Shown here: positions 8,891 through 18,600 of the stretch, piece after piece
Position numbering within the stretch: position 1 is the first letter of the stretch
Layout: each line of letters opens with the position of its first letter
Assembly (NCBI GenBank): GCA_947492525.1
Contig: CANLNQ010000007.1
Location: forward strand, 62,001 to 126,000
Direction: 5' to 3'
Length of the DNA stretch: 64,000 nt
DNA from: an uncultured Granulosicoccus sp.
GTDB taxonomy: Bacteria > Pseudomonadota > Gammaproteobacteria > Granulosicoccales > Granulosicoccaceae
Notes under the pieces: model-generated
Told to the model about the DNA's origin: nothing
Seen by the model: only the letters and a program-made list of their open reading frames with translations
Databases searched by the model: none
Made by a program: the position numbers and the translations under genes

Positions 8891-9033
8891 GAAAACTCCG
8901 ACAATGACTTGAATTTGTTCGAATGGTTAGACTGTACGCAGCCGAAACCGCATGGGATCGACGAATTTTAGCAGACTGACAGGCAACACAAGTGTTCCAG
9001 GTCAGTCAATATCAACTGGATAGAACCTCAGAC

Positions 9034-9645
9034 ATGAACTCGGTGTATTTTTCGGCACAATTTCACTCCAGTGCCAGCGATCCGTACCATTGCCCCGAGT
9101 CGGAAGCGGAGGTTGCATTCGCGGGTCGCTCGAATGCTGGCAAGAGCAGTGCCATCAACACGATAACGCGGAATCGAAAGTTGGCCAGAACCAGCAAGAC
9201 GCCGGGCAGGACGCAGTTGATCAATCATTTTTCCCTCGATGAAAAGCGTTTTCTGGTGGACCTTCCGGGTTATGGCTACGCACAGGTTTCACGCGACAAG
9301 CAGAAACAGTGGCAATCGGCCATGACCCGCTACCTGATCTCTCGACCCAGTCTGCGCGGTCTCGTGCTGGTCATGGATATTCGTCACCCGCTGACAGATA
9401 GCGACTGGCAATTGATCGAACTGCAGCAGCAGGGCCAGGCGGAATTGCACATCCTGCTGACCAAGGCGGACAAGCTGTCACGCAATCAGGTCAGTCAGGC
9501 CTTGATGGGCGTTCAGGATCAATTGTCGGAGGGCGGTGTGGAAGCAACGCTGCAGGACTTCTCCGCCTTGAAGAAGCAAGGTGTGAACGATGTCCATGCG
9601 GTGCTCGACAGCTGGCTGTTCGACAGAACGCTGGCTGTCGAATAA
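9034..9645 (+). CDS. engB: Ribosome biogenesis GTP-binding protein EngB (YihA/YsxC)
   Basis: The 203-residue GTPase has G1 GRSNAGKSS, the switch region TPGRTQ, G3 DLPGYGYA, G4 TKADK and G5 SALKK, the EngB pattern. It is an essential cytosolic factor for large-subunit ribosome assembly. I chose ATG 9034, which gives the usual short lead into EVAFAGRSNAGKS; a GTG at 8992 in the same frame would add 14 residues and has no better ribosome site. It is divergent from cytochrome c4, as in related genomes, and is followed by a long non-coding spacer. Confidence 0.95.
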   Translation: MNSVYFSAQFHSSASDPYHCPESEAEVAFAGRSNAGKSSAINTITRNRKLARTSKTPGRTQLINHFSLDEKRFLVDLPGYGYAQVSRDKQKQWQSAMTRYLISRPSLRGLVLVMDIRHPLTDSDWQLIELQQQGQAELHILLTKADKLSRNQVSQALMGVQDQLSEGGVEATLQDFSALKKQGVNDVHAVLDSWLFDRTLAVE

Positions 9646-10106
9646 GGCGGTTCGGCCATCAAGTAACTGTCCAGTAGAGAAATATATGTGATGGCTTTCT
9701 CTTTTTTGGACTTGAAACCTGCGAAATGTTTCCGAAAATCAGCAGCTATCGATAAAGGCGCTGATTTTCAGACGTCATTCACTGGAAAGTCGTTACCTTT
9801 CGTAACAACCAGCCCGATGCGCATCATCAGAGTGCTGACGACCAGTGCCCAGGTTTATTTAAACTATTGTTTTTCCAAATAATTGAGGAACTTCTTTCCA
9901 AACTGTCAGTTTCCCTATAATTGACGCAGTCTTTTGTCATTCCGTCACATATCTTGTGAAAAGGAGTGCAGGACGGGTTTTGATTCACAGCAGTCGGCGA
10001 GCTGTGCGGACGCTACCTCATGACACCACGCGTGACGGTATGCCCCGTACAGGATCCTCGGGTCAGCTTGCCGGTTGCCATTCAAGTACCACGAGGAGAG
10101 AGTTTC
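9646..10106. other. Long leader/spacer before the liv-type operon; no gene seen
   Basis: These 461 bases contain no convincing gene. Near the start, a weak A/T-rich stem (AGAGAAA at 9676-9682 with TTTCTCT at 9696-9702, then T-run to 9707) may terminate engB. The stretch 9855-9925 is strikingly A/T-rich against its surroundings and ends in a TATAAT hexamer, the best candidate promoter for the transporter operon. From there to the binding-protein ATG is about 180 bases of leader with no recognised riboswitch. Confidence 0.45.
9916..9921 (+). promoter_or_regulatory. Candidate -10 box of the ABC importer operon
   Basis: A perfect TATAAT sits after an A/T-rich stretch. No good TTGACA lies 16-18 bases upstream (best is TTCTTT/TTTCCA-like sequence near 9892-9900), so an activator may be needed. 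Transcription from here would give a leader of about 180 bases before the ATG at 10107. Confidence 0.45.
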
Positions 10107-11471
10107 ATGAGCAAGAAAATCATCACCAATGCCTGGTCCCGTCGCGACATGTTGAAGGCCAGTGCCGCAACAGCTGCGATTACCGGTGCCCCGCTGTTTT
10201 TCTCGCGTCATGCCTATGGCGCGGATTTTCTGAACAATCCGGGAGACAGCGGTGTCGTCACACTGGGTTTCAACGTACCCCAGTCCGGTGCCTATGCCGA
10301 TGAGGGTGCCGATGAGCTGCGTGCCTACAAGCTGGCGGTCAAGCACCTGAACGGTGAGGGCGATGGCGGCATGATGAATACCATGCAGCCCAGTGAGCTC
10401 AAGGGCAACGGCATCCTTGGCAAGAAAGTGGAGTATGTGACGGGCGATACGCAGACCAAGTCCGATGCTGCCCGTGCATCAGCCAAGCGCATGATCGAGA
10501 AAGATGGCGTTGTCATGGTCACCGGTGGTTCTTCCTCGGGGGTGGCGATTGCCGTTCAGGGTCTGTGTCAGGATGCCGGCATCATCTTCATGTCCGGTCT
10601 GACCCATTCGAACGACACCACCGGCAAGGACAAGAAGGCCAACGGTTTCCGTCATTTCTTCAACGCCTATATGTCCGGTGCCGCACTGGGACCGGTACTG
10701 GAGAAGAACTACGGCAATGATCGTCGCACCTATCATCTGACAGCCGATTACACCTGGGGCTGGACGCAGGAAGAATCCATCATCGCGTCCACGGAAGCAA
10801 TCGGCTGGACAACGGTCGAGAAGGTCAAGACGCCAGTGGGGGCGGGTGATTTCAGTCAGTACATCACACCGGTCCTCAACTCCGGAGCCGATACACTGAT
10901 CCTGAATCACTACGGCAAGGACATGATCAACTCCCTGACCCAGGCGATACAGTTCGGCCTGAAGGACAAGCAGGTCAATGGCAAGAACTTCGAGATCGTG
11001 GTGCCCCTGTATTCACGACTCATGGCTCAGGGTGCCGGTGAGAACGTCAAGGGTATCTTCGGCTCAACCAACTGGCACTGGTCATTGAGCGATGCCGGCA
11101 GTCAGGCCTTCGTCAAGTCATTCGGTCAGGAATACGGTTTTCCACCATCGCAGGCGGCTCATACCTGCTATGTACAGACCCTGCTGTACGCCGATGCCTG
11201 CGAGCGTGCCGGTACCTTCGAGCCTTGCCAGGTGGTGTCTGCACTGGAAGGGCACAAGTTCGACGGACTGGGCAATGGCGCAACCGAATACCGTGCCGGC
11301 GATCACCAGTGCTTCAAGGATGTGCTGGTGGTGAAGGGTAAGGAGAATCCTTCTTCTCAGTTCGATCTGCTGGAAGTGGTGGAAGTCACGCCTCGTGCGC
11401 AGGTCGAGTATCCGGTCGATCATCCCATGTTCGCCGGTGGCGATCTGGGTAGCTGTAACAACGGCGCCTGA
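10107..11471 (+). CDS. ABC transporter substrate-binding protein, branched-chain amino acid/amide type
   Basis: The 454-residue protein is the periplasmic receptor of the importer encoded just downstream. Its N-terminus carries a twin-arginine leader (SRRDMLKASAA, cleavage near HAYGA at about residue 38). The body is a type I periplasmic binding fold: GFNVPQSGAYADEG opens the first lobe, followed by VTGGSSSGVAIAVQ and GLTHSNDTTG. Tat leaders and this length resemble receptors for amides, urea or branched-chain amino acids; the ligand cannot be read from sequence. Start at ATG 10107 has GAGGAGAG 8 bases upstream; the frame is open further left but that part is poor. A structured spacer separates it from the permease genes. 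Confidence 0.85.
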   Translation: MSKKIITNAWSRRDMLKASAATAAITGAPLFFSRHAYGADFLNNPGDSGVVTLGFNVPQSGAYADEGADELRAYKLAVKHLNGEGDGGMMNTMQPSELKGNGILGKKVEYVTGDTQTKSDAARASAKRMIEKDGVVMVTGGSSSGVAIAVQGLCQDAGIIFMSGLTHSNDTTGKDKKANGFRHFFNAYMSGAALGPVLEKNYGNDRRTYHLTADYTWGWTQEESIIASTEAIGWTTVEKVKTPVGAGDFSQYITPVLNSGADTLILNHYGKDMINSLTQAIQFGLKDKQVNGKNFEIVVPLYSRLMAQGAGENVKGIFGSTNWHWSLSDAGSQAFVKSFGQEYGFPPSQAAHTCYVQTLLYADACERAGTFEPCQVVSALEGHKFDGLGNGATEYRAGDHQCFKDVLVVKGKENPSSQFDLLEVVEVTPRAQVEYPVDHPMFAGGDLGSCNNGA

Positions 11472-11483
11472 TAATCCGGCAAG

Positions 11484-11640
11484 AGCCGAGTGTCATGAGC
11501 CTGTAACGCTCGGCTGATTGTGGGTTTCGGCGTGGCGGTTGCCTGCGTCTGACCGCAATCGATCTTCGCTTATCAGCTCGTCGCGATCGGCGGCCTTTGC
11601 CGCCGGTCCGTCCCGCGCCGACGCCTCGGACAGCGGGACG
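11484..11640 (+). promoter_or_regulatory. Structured spacer (three stem-loops) between binding protein and permease genes
   Basis: The 290-base gap after the receptor gene holds three stems: 11484-11493 with 11506-11515 (10 bp, one G-U), 11588-11594 with 11599-11605 (CGGCGGC / GCCGCCG, loop CTTT), and 11609-11616 with 11633-11640 (CGTCCCGC / GCGGGACG). None is followed by a T-run, so they more likely protect the receptor mRNA from 3' decay or attenuate read-through than terminate fully. This would make receptor in excess over membrane parts. Confidence 0.55.
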
Positions 11641-11761
11641 ACATTGGTAATACATACTCTGACCCTCATGTCGTGAGCTTGCAGTTGATGCAGGTTGTGC
11701 AGGCGCGCTGGTTGGTGTTTCCTTTTCAAAGCAGTGTTCTTGAACTGCAAGGGGCAAGCAT

Positions 11762-12778
11762 TTGGACGCACTCATACTTCAATTACTCAACGGTCTGGAC
11801 AAGGGCGGCGCCTATGCGCTGATTGCTCTGGGCCTGACCCTGGTATTCGGCACGCTGGGGGTGGTCAATTTCGCACACGGGGCCATCTTCATGATCGGTG
11901 CCTTCTGTGCGGTAACGCTGCGCAAGTTGCTGACGATCTCGACGCAGGTTCGCGACGAGAGCATCACGCTGTTCGAGGCTTACAAGGAGGTGCCGATTCT
12001 GGAGGCGAAGTTTCCGGTCGTCGGCAGCATCATTGTCGATTTCTCGGTACCTCTGGCCATTCTGATCGCCATCCCCGTGATGCTGGCACTGGGTCTGCTC
12101 ATGGAGCGTGGCCTGATACGGCATTTCTACAAGCGGCCTCATGCCGACCAGATCCTGGTGACCTTCGGTCTGGCCATCATCTGCCAGGAAATCATCAGAC
12201 ACTATTTCGGCGCCAATCCCATTCCGCAGGCTGCCCCCGCGGTGGTTGCCGGCAGCGCGAATATCGGCGCCTTTCTCGGTTTGGGGGATAACGTGGTCTA
12301 CCCCTGGTGGCGACTGATCTATCTGCTGTTCTCCTTCATCGTCATTGCTGCGGTCTTTGCCTTCCTGCAGTTCACCACCTTCGGCATGGTGGTCAGAGCA
12401 GGCATGCAGGATCGGGAGATGGTGGGTCTGCTGGGCATCGACATCCAGCGCCGCTTCACGATCGTGTTCGGCATGGCCGCTGTGGTGGCAGGGCTTGCCG
12501 GCGTCATGTACACACCGATACTGCCGCCCGACTATCACATGGGCATGGACTTTCTCGTGCTCTCCTTTGTCGTCGTGGTCGTGGGAGGCATGGGGTCGCT
12601 GGGTGGTGCCGTACTTGCCGGTTTCCTGCTGGGAATCCTGCAGTCCTTTGCCTCGATGAACGAGATCAAGAGCGTCTTGCCGGGGATCGATCAGATCATC
12701 ATCTATCTTGTCGCTGTCGTTGTTCTTCTGGTACGTCCTCGTGGCCTCATGGGTCGCAAGGGTGTAATGGAAGACTAG
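11762..12778 (+). CDS. ABC importer permease, LivH family
   Basis: The 338-residue inner-membrane protein has the LivH start (LILQLLNGLDKGGAYALIALGLTLVFGTLGVVNFAHG) and about eight membrane helices, with the coupling-region sequence GLLGIDIQRRFTIVFGMAA near residue 225. A non-conserved insert of about 25 residues (near 60-85) follows the second helix. It forms a heterodimer with the next permease. Translation appears to start at TTG 11762: AAGGGG lies 7 bases upstream and no ATG fits. It is followed 21 bases later by the LivM-type gene. Confidence 0.9.
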   Translation: MDALILQLLNGLDKGGAYALIALGLTLVFGTLGVVNFAHGAIFMIGAFCAVTLRKLLTISTQVRDESITLFEAYKEVPILEAKFPVVGSIIVDFSVPLAILIAIPVMLALGLLMERGLIRHFYKRPHADQILVTFGLAIICQEIIRHYFGANPIPQAAPAVVAGSANIGAFLGLGDNVVYPWWRLIYLLFSFIVIAAVFAFLQFTTFGMVVRAGMQDREMVGLLGIDIQRRFTIVFGMAAVVAGLAGVMYTPILPPDYHMGMDFLVLSFVVVVVGGMGSLGGAVLAGFLLGILQSFASMNEIKSVLPGIDQIIIYLVAVVVLLVRPRGLMGRKGVMED

Positions 12779-12799
12779 GAACCCATTCGGAGATCACTC

Positions 12800-13948
12800 A
12801 TGAAAAATACCTCTGCGACATCCGACTGGATACTGTTCATTGCCTTTGCGGCGGCAGTCCTGACCATGCCGATCTGGCTGGCGCCCTTCGGTGCGAACTA
12901 TCCCGACCTGATGCAGAAATTCGCTATTTTCGGCGTATTCGCCATCGGCTTCAATATCCTGTTCGGACTCACCGGCTATCTGTCTTTCGGGCACGCCGCC
13001 TTTCTGGGAGTGGGTTCGTACACCGCTGTCTGGTCCTTCAAGCTGCTTACCATGAATGTGCTGCCTGCGGTCGTGTTCAGTATCGTGGTGGCAGGCGCCT
13101 TCGCGTTTCTGATCGGCTTCATCAGTCTGCGGCGATCCGGCATCTACTTCTCCATACTGACTCTGGCTTTCGCCCAGATGTCCTACAACCTGGCCTACTC
13201 GGTGCTGACGCCCATCACCAATGGGGAGACAGGCTTGCAATTGAGCCTGAGTGATGCTCGTGTGCTGGATGCAGCCGTGGGAGTCTCCACGGGGAGATCT
13301 CTGCCTTCGACATCCCTGTTCGGTATCAAGATGAGCGGTTTGCCCGGGTTCTACTTCTGCGCGGTGGCACTCATCATCGGCTTCTTCATCGCACTGCGTA
13401 TCACGCGCTCGCCCTTCGGGACGATGCTGCGCGGCATCAAGTCGAATCAGACCCGCATGTCCTATACGGGCCTGAATACCAGGCCCTATCTGATCTGGGC
13501 ATTCGTGATCTCCGGTATGTACGCGGGGCTGGCAGGTTCTCTGCTCGCGGTTACCGATCCACTGGCAGGTGCTGAACGCATGCAGTGGACTGCCTCGGGG
13601 GAAGTGGTATTGATGACGATTCTCGGTGGGGCGGGAACCCTGCTTGGGCCTGTGCTGGGTGCTGCGCTGATCAAGTATTTCGAGAACATCTTCTCGGCCT
13701 TCAATGATGTCACGCTCAATCAGGCCTTCGATGCACTGCCCGATGGTCTGCAGGGTTTTGTGGTGGAACTGGTCAGCCTGTTCGTCGGCGATGGCTGGCA
13801 TCTGACGCTGGGTCTGTTGTTCATGATCACGGTCATCTTCCTGCCGGGCGGCATCATGGAAGGCATGCGACGTATCGGTGGTCTGTTCACCCGCAAGAAA
13901 CCTCAACCCGCCAGCAGCACGACGTCTGCTGTGGCCGATCCTTCCTAG
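12800..13948 (+). CDS. ABC importer permease, LivM family
   Basis: The 382-residue inner-membrane protein is the second permease of the importer. It has about ten hydrophobic helices, the family sequence [21 protein letters not shown] near residues 54-75, and the cytosolic coupling stretch [21 protein letters not shown]. The C-terminus is a short basic and serine/threonine-rich tail. GGAG lies 7 bases before ATG 12800. The ATPase gene starts 9 bases after its stop. Confidence 0.9.
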   Translation: MKNTSATSDWILFIAFAAAVLTMPIWLAPFGANYPDLMQKFAIFGVFAIGFNILFGLTGYLSFGHAAFLGVGSYTAVWSFKLLTMNVLPAVVFSIVVAGAFAFLIGFISLRRSGIYFSILTLAFAQMSYNLAYSVLTPITNGETGLQLSLSDARVLDAAVGVSTGRSLPSTSLFGIKMSGLPGFYFCAVALIIGFFIALRITRSPFGTMLRGIKSNQTRMSYTGLNTRPYLIWAFVISGMYAGLAGSLLAVTDPLAGAERMQWTASGEVVLMTILGGAGTLLGPVLGAALIKYFENIFSAFNDVTLNQAFDALPDGLQGFVVELVSLFVGDGWHLTLGLLFMITVIFLPGGIMEGMRRIGGLFTRKKPQPASSTTSAVADPS

Positions 13949-13957
13949 GGGCCTCTC

Positions 13958-14719
13958 ATGGAAAACACCGTTCTGCACGTGGCTGACGTGCACAAGAGTT
14001 TTGCTGGTCTGCATGCGCTGAGTGATATCGATCTGTCTGTCCGGGAAGGAGAGACACATGCCATCATCGGGCCCAATGGCGCTGGCAAGTCGACCCTGCT
14101 CAATGTCTGCATCGGACGTCTGCGACCCACGTCTGGACAGGTCGTATTCGATGGGCAGAATCTGACCGGTAAACAGCCTCATGAGATCAACCAGCTCGGG
14201 GTGGTGCGTGTCTTTCAGACACCGGAGATCTTCCCGGAACTGAGCCTTCTGGAGAATGTCATGATTCCGGTGCTTGCCAAGCGCGATGGCGCCTTCAAGC
14301 TCAGCTGGTTTCGACGCTTTTCCGGTGAAAACGATGCCAGAGTGCAAGCCGAGGACATACTCACGGATCTGGGCCTGGGCGCGCTTGTTGGCAGTGAAGC
14401 GGGCAGTCTGTCCCGAGGCGATAAACGGCGGCTGGAGCTGGCCATGGGGCTGGCGCAGCAACCGCGACTGCTGCTGCTGGACGAGCCGACGGCCGGCATG
14501 GCCCGGCACGACACGAATGCAACCATCGATCTGTTGAAGCGAATCAAGGCGCAGGGCATGACGAAAGTCATCATCGAGCATGACATGCACGTCGTGTTCA
14601 GCCTGGCTGATCGTATCTCGGTGCTGGCTGGTGGTCGTATCATCTGCCAGGGAACGCCCGAGGAGGTGAAGGCGGATCCACGTGTCAAGGAAGCCTATCT
14701 CGGTGAGGAGCAAGTCTGA
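13958..14719 (+). CDS. ABC importer ATP-binding protein, LivG family
   Basis: The 253-residue ATPase has Walker A GPNGAGKST near residue 38, the Q-loop VFQTPEIF, Walker B LLLLDEPTAGM and the switch histidine in IIEHDMHVV. The signature region reads LSRGDKRRLE instead of LSGGQ; LivG/UrtD-type subunits often vary here, but the RGD form is worth noting. It powers the LivH/LivM-like channel together with the next ATPase. Its TGA overlaps the next ATG by one base (TGATG at 14717-14721), so the two ATPases are translationally coupled. Confidence 0.9.
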   Translation: MENTVLHVADVHKSFAGLHALSDIDLSVREGETHAIIGPNGAGKSTLLNVCIGRLRPTSGQVVFDGQNLTGKQPHEINQLGVVRVFQTPEIFPELSLLENVMIPVLAKRDGAFKLSWFRRFSGENDARVQAEDILTDLGLGALVGSEAGSLSRGDKRRLELAMGLAQQPRLLLLDEPTAGMARHDTNATIDLLKRIKAQGMTKVIIEHDMHVVFSLADRISVLAGGRIICQGTPEEVKADPRVKEAYLGEEQV

Positions 14720-15459
14720 TGAGTAATGCAAGCACGGCTGTATCGTCCGCCCCTGATGCCTATTTCAGCTGCGAAGGACTGAAGGCCTACTACGGCGACA
14801 GTTACATCGTTCAGGACGTCTCCTTCTCGGTCAACGAGGGCGAGATCGTGGCTTTGCTCGGCCGTAATGGCGCGGGCAAGACCTCAACTCTTCGAGCCAT
14901 TGCACGGGCCGATAACCCCGACCTGCGAAGTGGCAGCATCTGGTTGAAGGGCGAGTCCATTCACGACAAGCAGGATTTCGAGGCAGCCCTGGCCGGCATT
15001 CAACTGGTGCCCGAAGATCGGCGCATCATTCCCGGACTCACGGTGGAAGAGAATCTGGACATTGCCCGCATTGCCGGTTCGAGTGGCTGGAGCTACGAGC
15101 GCATCTACGAGCTCTTTCCCCGGTTGAAGGAACGTCGAAAGCAGGAAGGCACGACCTTGTCCGGCGGCGAGCAGCAGATGCTGGCCATCAGCCGGGCGCT
15201 GGCTCGTGATATCAAGCTGTTGCTGCTCGATGAGCCTTACGAAGGCCTGGCGCCGGTGGTGCGCCATGATATCGAAAAGGCACTGATCGAGGTCAAGAAC
15301 ACAGGCATCACCACCATCCTGGTCGAGCAGAACGCCGTTGCCGCCCTCAAGCTTGCCGACTCCGCCCTCATTCTCGACACCGGCGAAATCGTCTACAGCG
15401 GCACCGCCGCCGAAGTCCTCGACAACGAACAACTCCGCCACGACTACCTCGCCATCTGA
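14719..15459 (+). CDS. ABC importer ATP-binding protein, LivF family
   Basis: The 246-residue ATPase carries Walker A GRNGAGKTS near residue 52, signature LSGGEQQML, Walker B LLLLDEPYEGLAP and the H-loop replaced by VEQNAVAAL, the usual LivF form. It pairs with the LivG-like subunit and closes the five-gene importer operon (receptor, two permeases, two ATPases). The last codons and the stop overlap the first of three GACCCTCCG repeats that begin the palindromic element downstream. Confidence 0.9.
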   Translation: MSNASTAVSSAPDAYFSCEGLKAYYGDSYIVQDVSFSVNEGEIVALLGRNGAGKTSTLRAIARADNPDLRSGSIWLKGESIHDKQDFEAALAGIQLVPEDRRIIPGLTVEENLDIARIAGSSGWSYERIYELFPRLKERRKQEGTTLSGGEQQMLAISRALARDIKLLLLDEPYEGLAPVVRHDIEKALIEVKNTGITTILVEQNAVAALKLADSALILDTGEIVYSGTAAEVLDNEQLRHDYLAI

Positions 15460-15631
15460 CCCTCCGGGGACCCTCCGTGACCCTCCGGGTCGGACCATGG
15501 GAAGTCATTGATTTTATTGTAAATACACTCGTCCACAGGCCACAAACAGCCACTAAACGCCGCTTTTCTCATGAAGAAAGTGGCATTTAGTGGCCGATGT
15601 GGTCCGACCCCGGGGCGTGGTCCGACCCCGG
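15458..15631. repeat. REP/MITE-like palindromic element between convergent genes
   Basis: Three GACCCTCCG copies (15458-15466, 15469-15477, 15479-15487) lead into GGGTCGGACCA at 15487-15497. Its exact inverse TGGTCCGACCC is at 15600-15610 and again, as GTGGTCCGACCCCGG, at 15617-15631. Between these arms lies a 46-base near-perfect hairpin: arms 15549-15569 and 15574-15594, loop CATG, two mismatches and two G-U pairs in 21 positions. Inverted ends around a long hairpin in an intergenic gap are typical of REP or miniature mobile elements mobilised in trans. It could also act as a bidirectional terminator for livF and the YhaN-like gene. No transposase is present here. Confidence 0.6.
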
Positions 15632-15641
15632 TAAGTGATTG

Positions 15642-18600
15642 TTATTGGAAGTGGTGGATTTGGACGCGGTCGGCGCCGACGACGTCGCGCACGATGTCGA
15701 GCAGGTGCTGATGGTGTGTCAGGTAGATCACCTGGCCTCGCTCCGCCATTCCGGCCAGCACCTGAAACGCTGCGCTGGATCGGGCATCGTCGAATGATTC
15801 CATGATGTCATCGGCAACAAAGGGCAGCGGTGTACGCTGGCTGGCATAGTCGGCATGGGCGGCTGCCCGTAGCGCCAGATACAACTGGTAGCGAGTGCCG
15901 GTGGAAAGCTCGGACACGGCACGCGCCTGTTGCTGCTGATCGATGACGAAAAGCCGTTCATTGCCCTGGCCATCGTCGCGTGGCAGCAGCTGCACATATC
16001 GCCCGCCGGTGAGCGTGGTGAACGCCTTCTGGGCCTCGGTCAGAATCACCGATTGATGCTCCTGACGAAATCGCGCCATGGCGGCATTCAGGACTTTCTG
16101 CCCCGTACGCGCGATGGCACATTGCCTGGCCAGGTCCATGGTCTGAAGAACCAGATTCTGCCGTTCCTGATTCAGTCTGGCATACGCGTTCTCATCACCG
16201 ATATCCTCCAGTTCACGATTGGCCAGCGCCCACGCCTCACTGGATTCATCGTAAGTGGTGCTGGCATCCTTCAGATGAGCATTCAGTTCGGCGAGCTTCT
16301 GCTCCACAGCCTGCGCATCATCCTCCTGACACAGCTGCTCGATATCCTCTTCGGTCTGGTCCGAACCGCTGATGTCACGCAACTGCGCCAGCGTCTCCTT
16401 GCAGCGGTCATTGAGTGTGCGGTGCTGCTCGGTACGGATCAACAGCGCCAGTAAGGCCTGGTCCGACTCGGCCCCCAGGGCCTGCCGCAGAGTATCGACG
16501 GATTGCTGGCTGCTGGCATGTGCCTGTTGGTTCTTGTCCAGCTTCTCTCGCAGCGCCTTCATCTGCGCCCGCACGGATTCGTGATTCTGCACCTGCACCA
16601 CCGCGGCATCCAGGTGTTGCAGCGCATTGCTCAATGATTCTTCGCCGAGTTCCAGCAGAAGTTCCTTGATGGCTGTGTCCCGAGTGGCGAGACGCCCAGT
16701 GAGTTTTTCCAGTTCAAGCACAGCCTCGCGATGGCGCTGCACCAGCGGCGCAAGTGTTGCCACCCAGGAAAGCGAGTCACGCGCACGTGAAAGCGGCATA
16801 TCGATGAACAGGGTGTCCTGCGTGAGCGCTTTCCACCGCTCCTGCCATGCATCAAGTTCCCGGCTTGCAGTTTGCAGTTGTGCCTGTCGTCTGGCATGTG
16901 ACTCGGCCAGCGTCGCCTGCGCTCGTTGTGCCTCGAGCTGCTGCGCTCTCTCGGCCTTGAGGAATTCCAGAATGCTGTTTGCCTGGGAGAGCAAATCGTC
17001 CAGTGCCAATCTGCCCAGGGCGTCGTTGCGGGCAGACGACTGCAACGGGCCCAGCATGGTCAGCAACTTGCGGCATTGGTCGGCAGCCTTCAGTTCGAGC
17101 TTGTCGACTGTCAGTGCCTGCCCATGAAGGAGCTCCTGTTCGTTCAGCAGCCCGCTGACCAGCGCATGACGATTGCGCAGTCGCTCCGGATCGATTGCCG
17201 TGCCATCCTGAATGCTTCCGATGCCACTCATCAGTTGATCGATGCATCGTTGCTGCAGTGACTGAGAATCAGGCAATTGCCTGTCGGTCAGTTCTTCGAG
17301 CTCGCTCTGTTGACGAAGCAGCGTTACCTGCAGCATCTGCAGTTCGGCCGTGGCCTGATTGCTGCTGGCAGCCTGTGCCAGCAAGGCGTCGTGATTGCCG
17401 AGCGTCTTCTCGAATCGGCGAGCGCTTTTCTGCAGCTCGGCATGCGGCTGCAAATCATCGATGGCCTGGCTGTGTGTCGACCAGGCGTCATCGCGAGAGT
17501 CTCTGGCCTCGATCAGGCGCTTCGGATCCAGTGCGCCTGCCAGCGTCAACTCGGCGCAGCGATCCTGGTTCTCTCGAATGTCCGTGGAGAGTGTCTGGAT
17601 GCGTTCCTGCAGCTGATGTAACTGGTGCTCGCTGTCGTTCAGCTCGGTGAGCCTGGCATTGAGCCAGCTGGTGTCGGGTAGCGTCAGTTGACTCAGTTGC
17701 TCAACAGACAGGCCGGCCTTGTCGAGCTTTTTCTCCAGAGCATGTCGACTCTCGAGCAAGGCTTCTCGCGCCGCGAGCAGTTGCCTGCTGAGGGCGTCCT
17801 GCTGAATGCTGCTCAGTAGATCACTGGCGATATCAAGATCGGGTGCCGCGTCATCGGTCGTTGCCGTGTCTGCTGACGCGCTGTTCTGCTCGTTCAGTGG
17901 CTCCAGACTGTCCAGTTCATCTCTGGCATGCTGTACGGCTGCAGACAGCGATTGTTCCTCGTCGAGCAGTTGCTGCAGCTCGGCCAGCAGGCTCTCACCG
18001 GGCAGTTTGCTCTCGAGCGGCGTCTCTGCCGGCAGGGCCAGACGCTTCCGGGCTGCATCCAGTTCGACCAGACACTGTGACACCGTCGCCTGACACTGGG
18101 CCTGTTGCTGTTGCCATTCATAGACGGCAGCACTTTCTTCGGACAGGGTGCGAATACGTTCTGTAGCCTGTACCAGGCGAAGCATCGCCTCATCCGGTGT
18201 CGTTGCGTCAAGGCGCTCCTGGAGCTCCTGCAGCTGTGATTCCAGGTCGGATCTGGAAGCCTGGGCGATTCGGCAATCCTCTAGCTGTTCGCGAATCCTG
18301 TCCAGCAGTTGTCGGGCGCTACTGCCCGTCAGGAAGTCGGCTGCGCGGGGGTGCTCCATCGGCACCACGGATTCATTCGCCAGGGCATCGCGTTGCTCGA
18401 CCAGCTTTCGATAGTGCGCCGCCAGAGCCTGCGCCGACTGGCGTTTCTCCAACTGGCGGCAAGTCTGCTGAAGCTCGTCGCGCAATTGTCGATGCTTGTC
18501 ACGGCGCAAGGTGGCGTGTTCGAGCTTGTCACAGCGCTTCTTCCACTCGCGTGTATCGAGCCTGGCCGCGTCCATCTGCTTCTTGTTGTCGAGCAATTGC

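Noticed and set aside
9688-9882. A 64-codon frame after engB
   Set aside because: No ribosome site, no domain, and it crosses an A/T-rich promoter-like region.
11783-12538. A 251-codon minus-strand frame inside the livH-type gene
   Set aside because: Composition (His/Gln/Asp-rich) and lack of motifs mark it as a shadow.
12794-14731. A 645-codon open frame on the minus strand opposite the livM- and livG-type genes
   Set aside because: It is rich in His, Gln and Arg, has no domain, and lies wholly antisense to two well-supported genes; it reflects codon bias of the plus strand.
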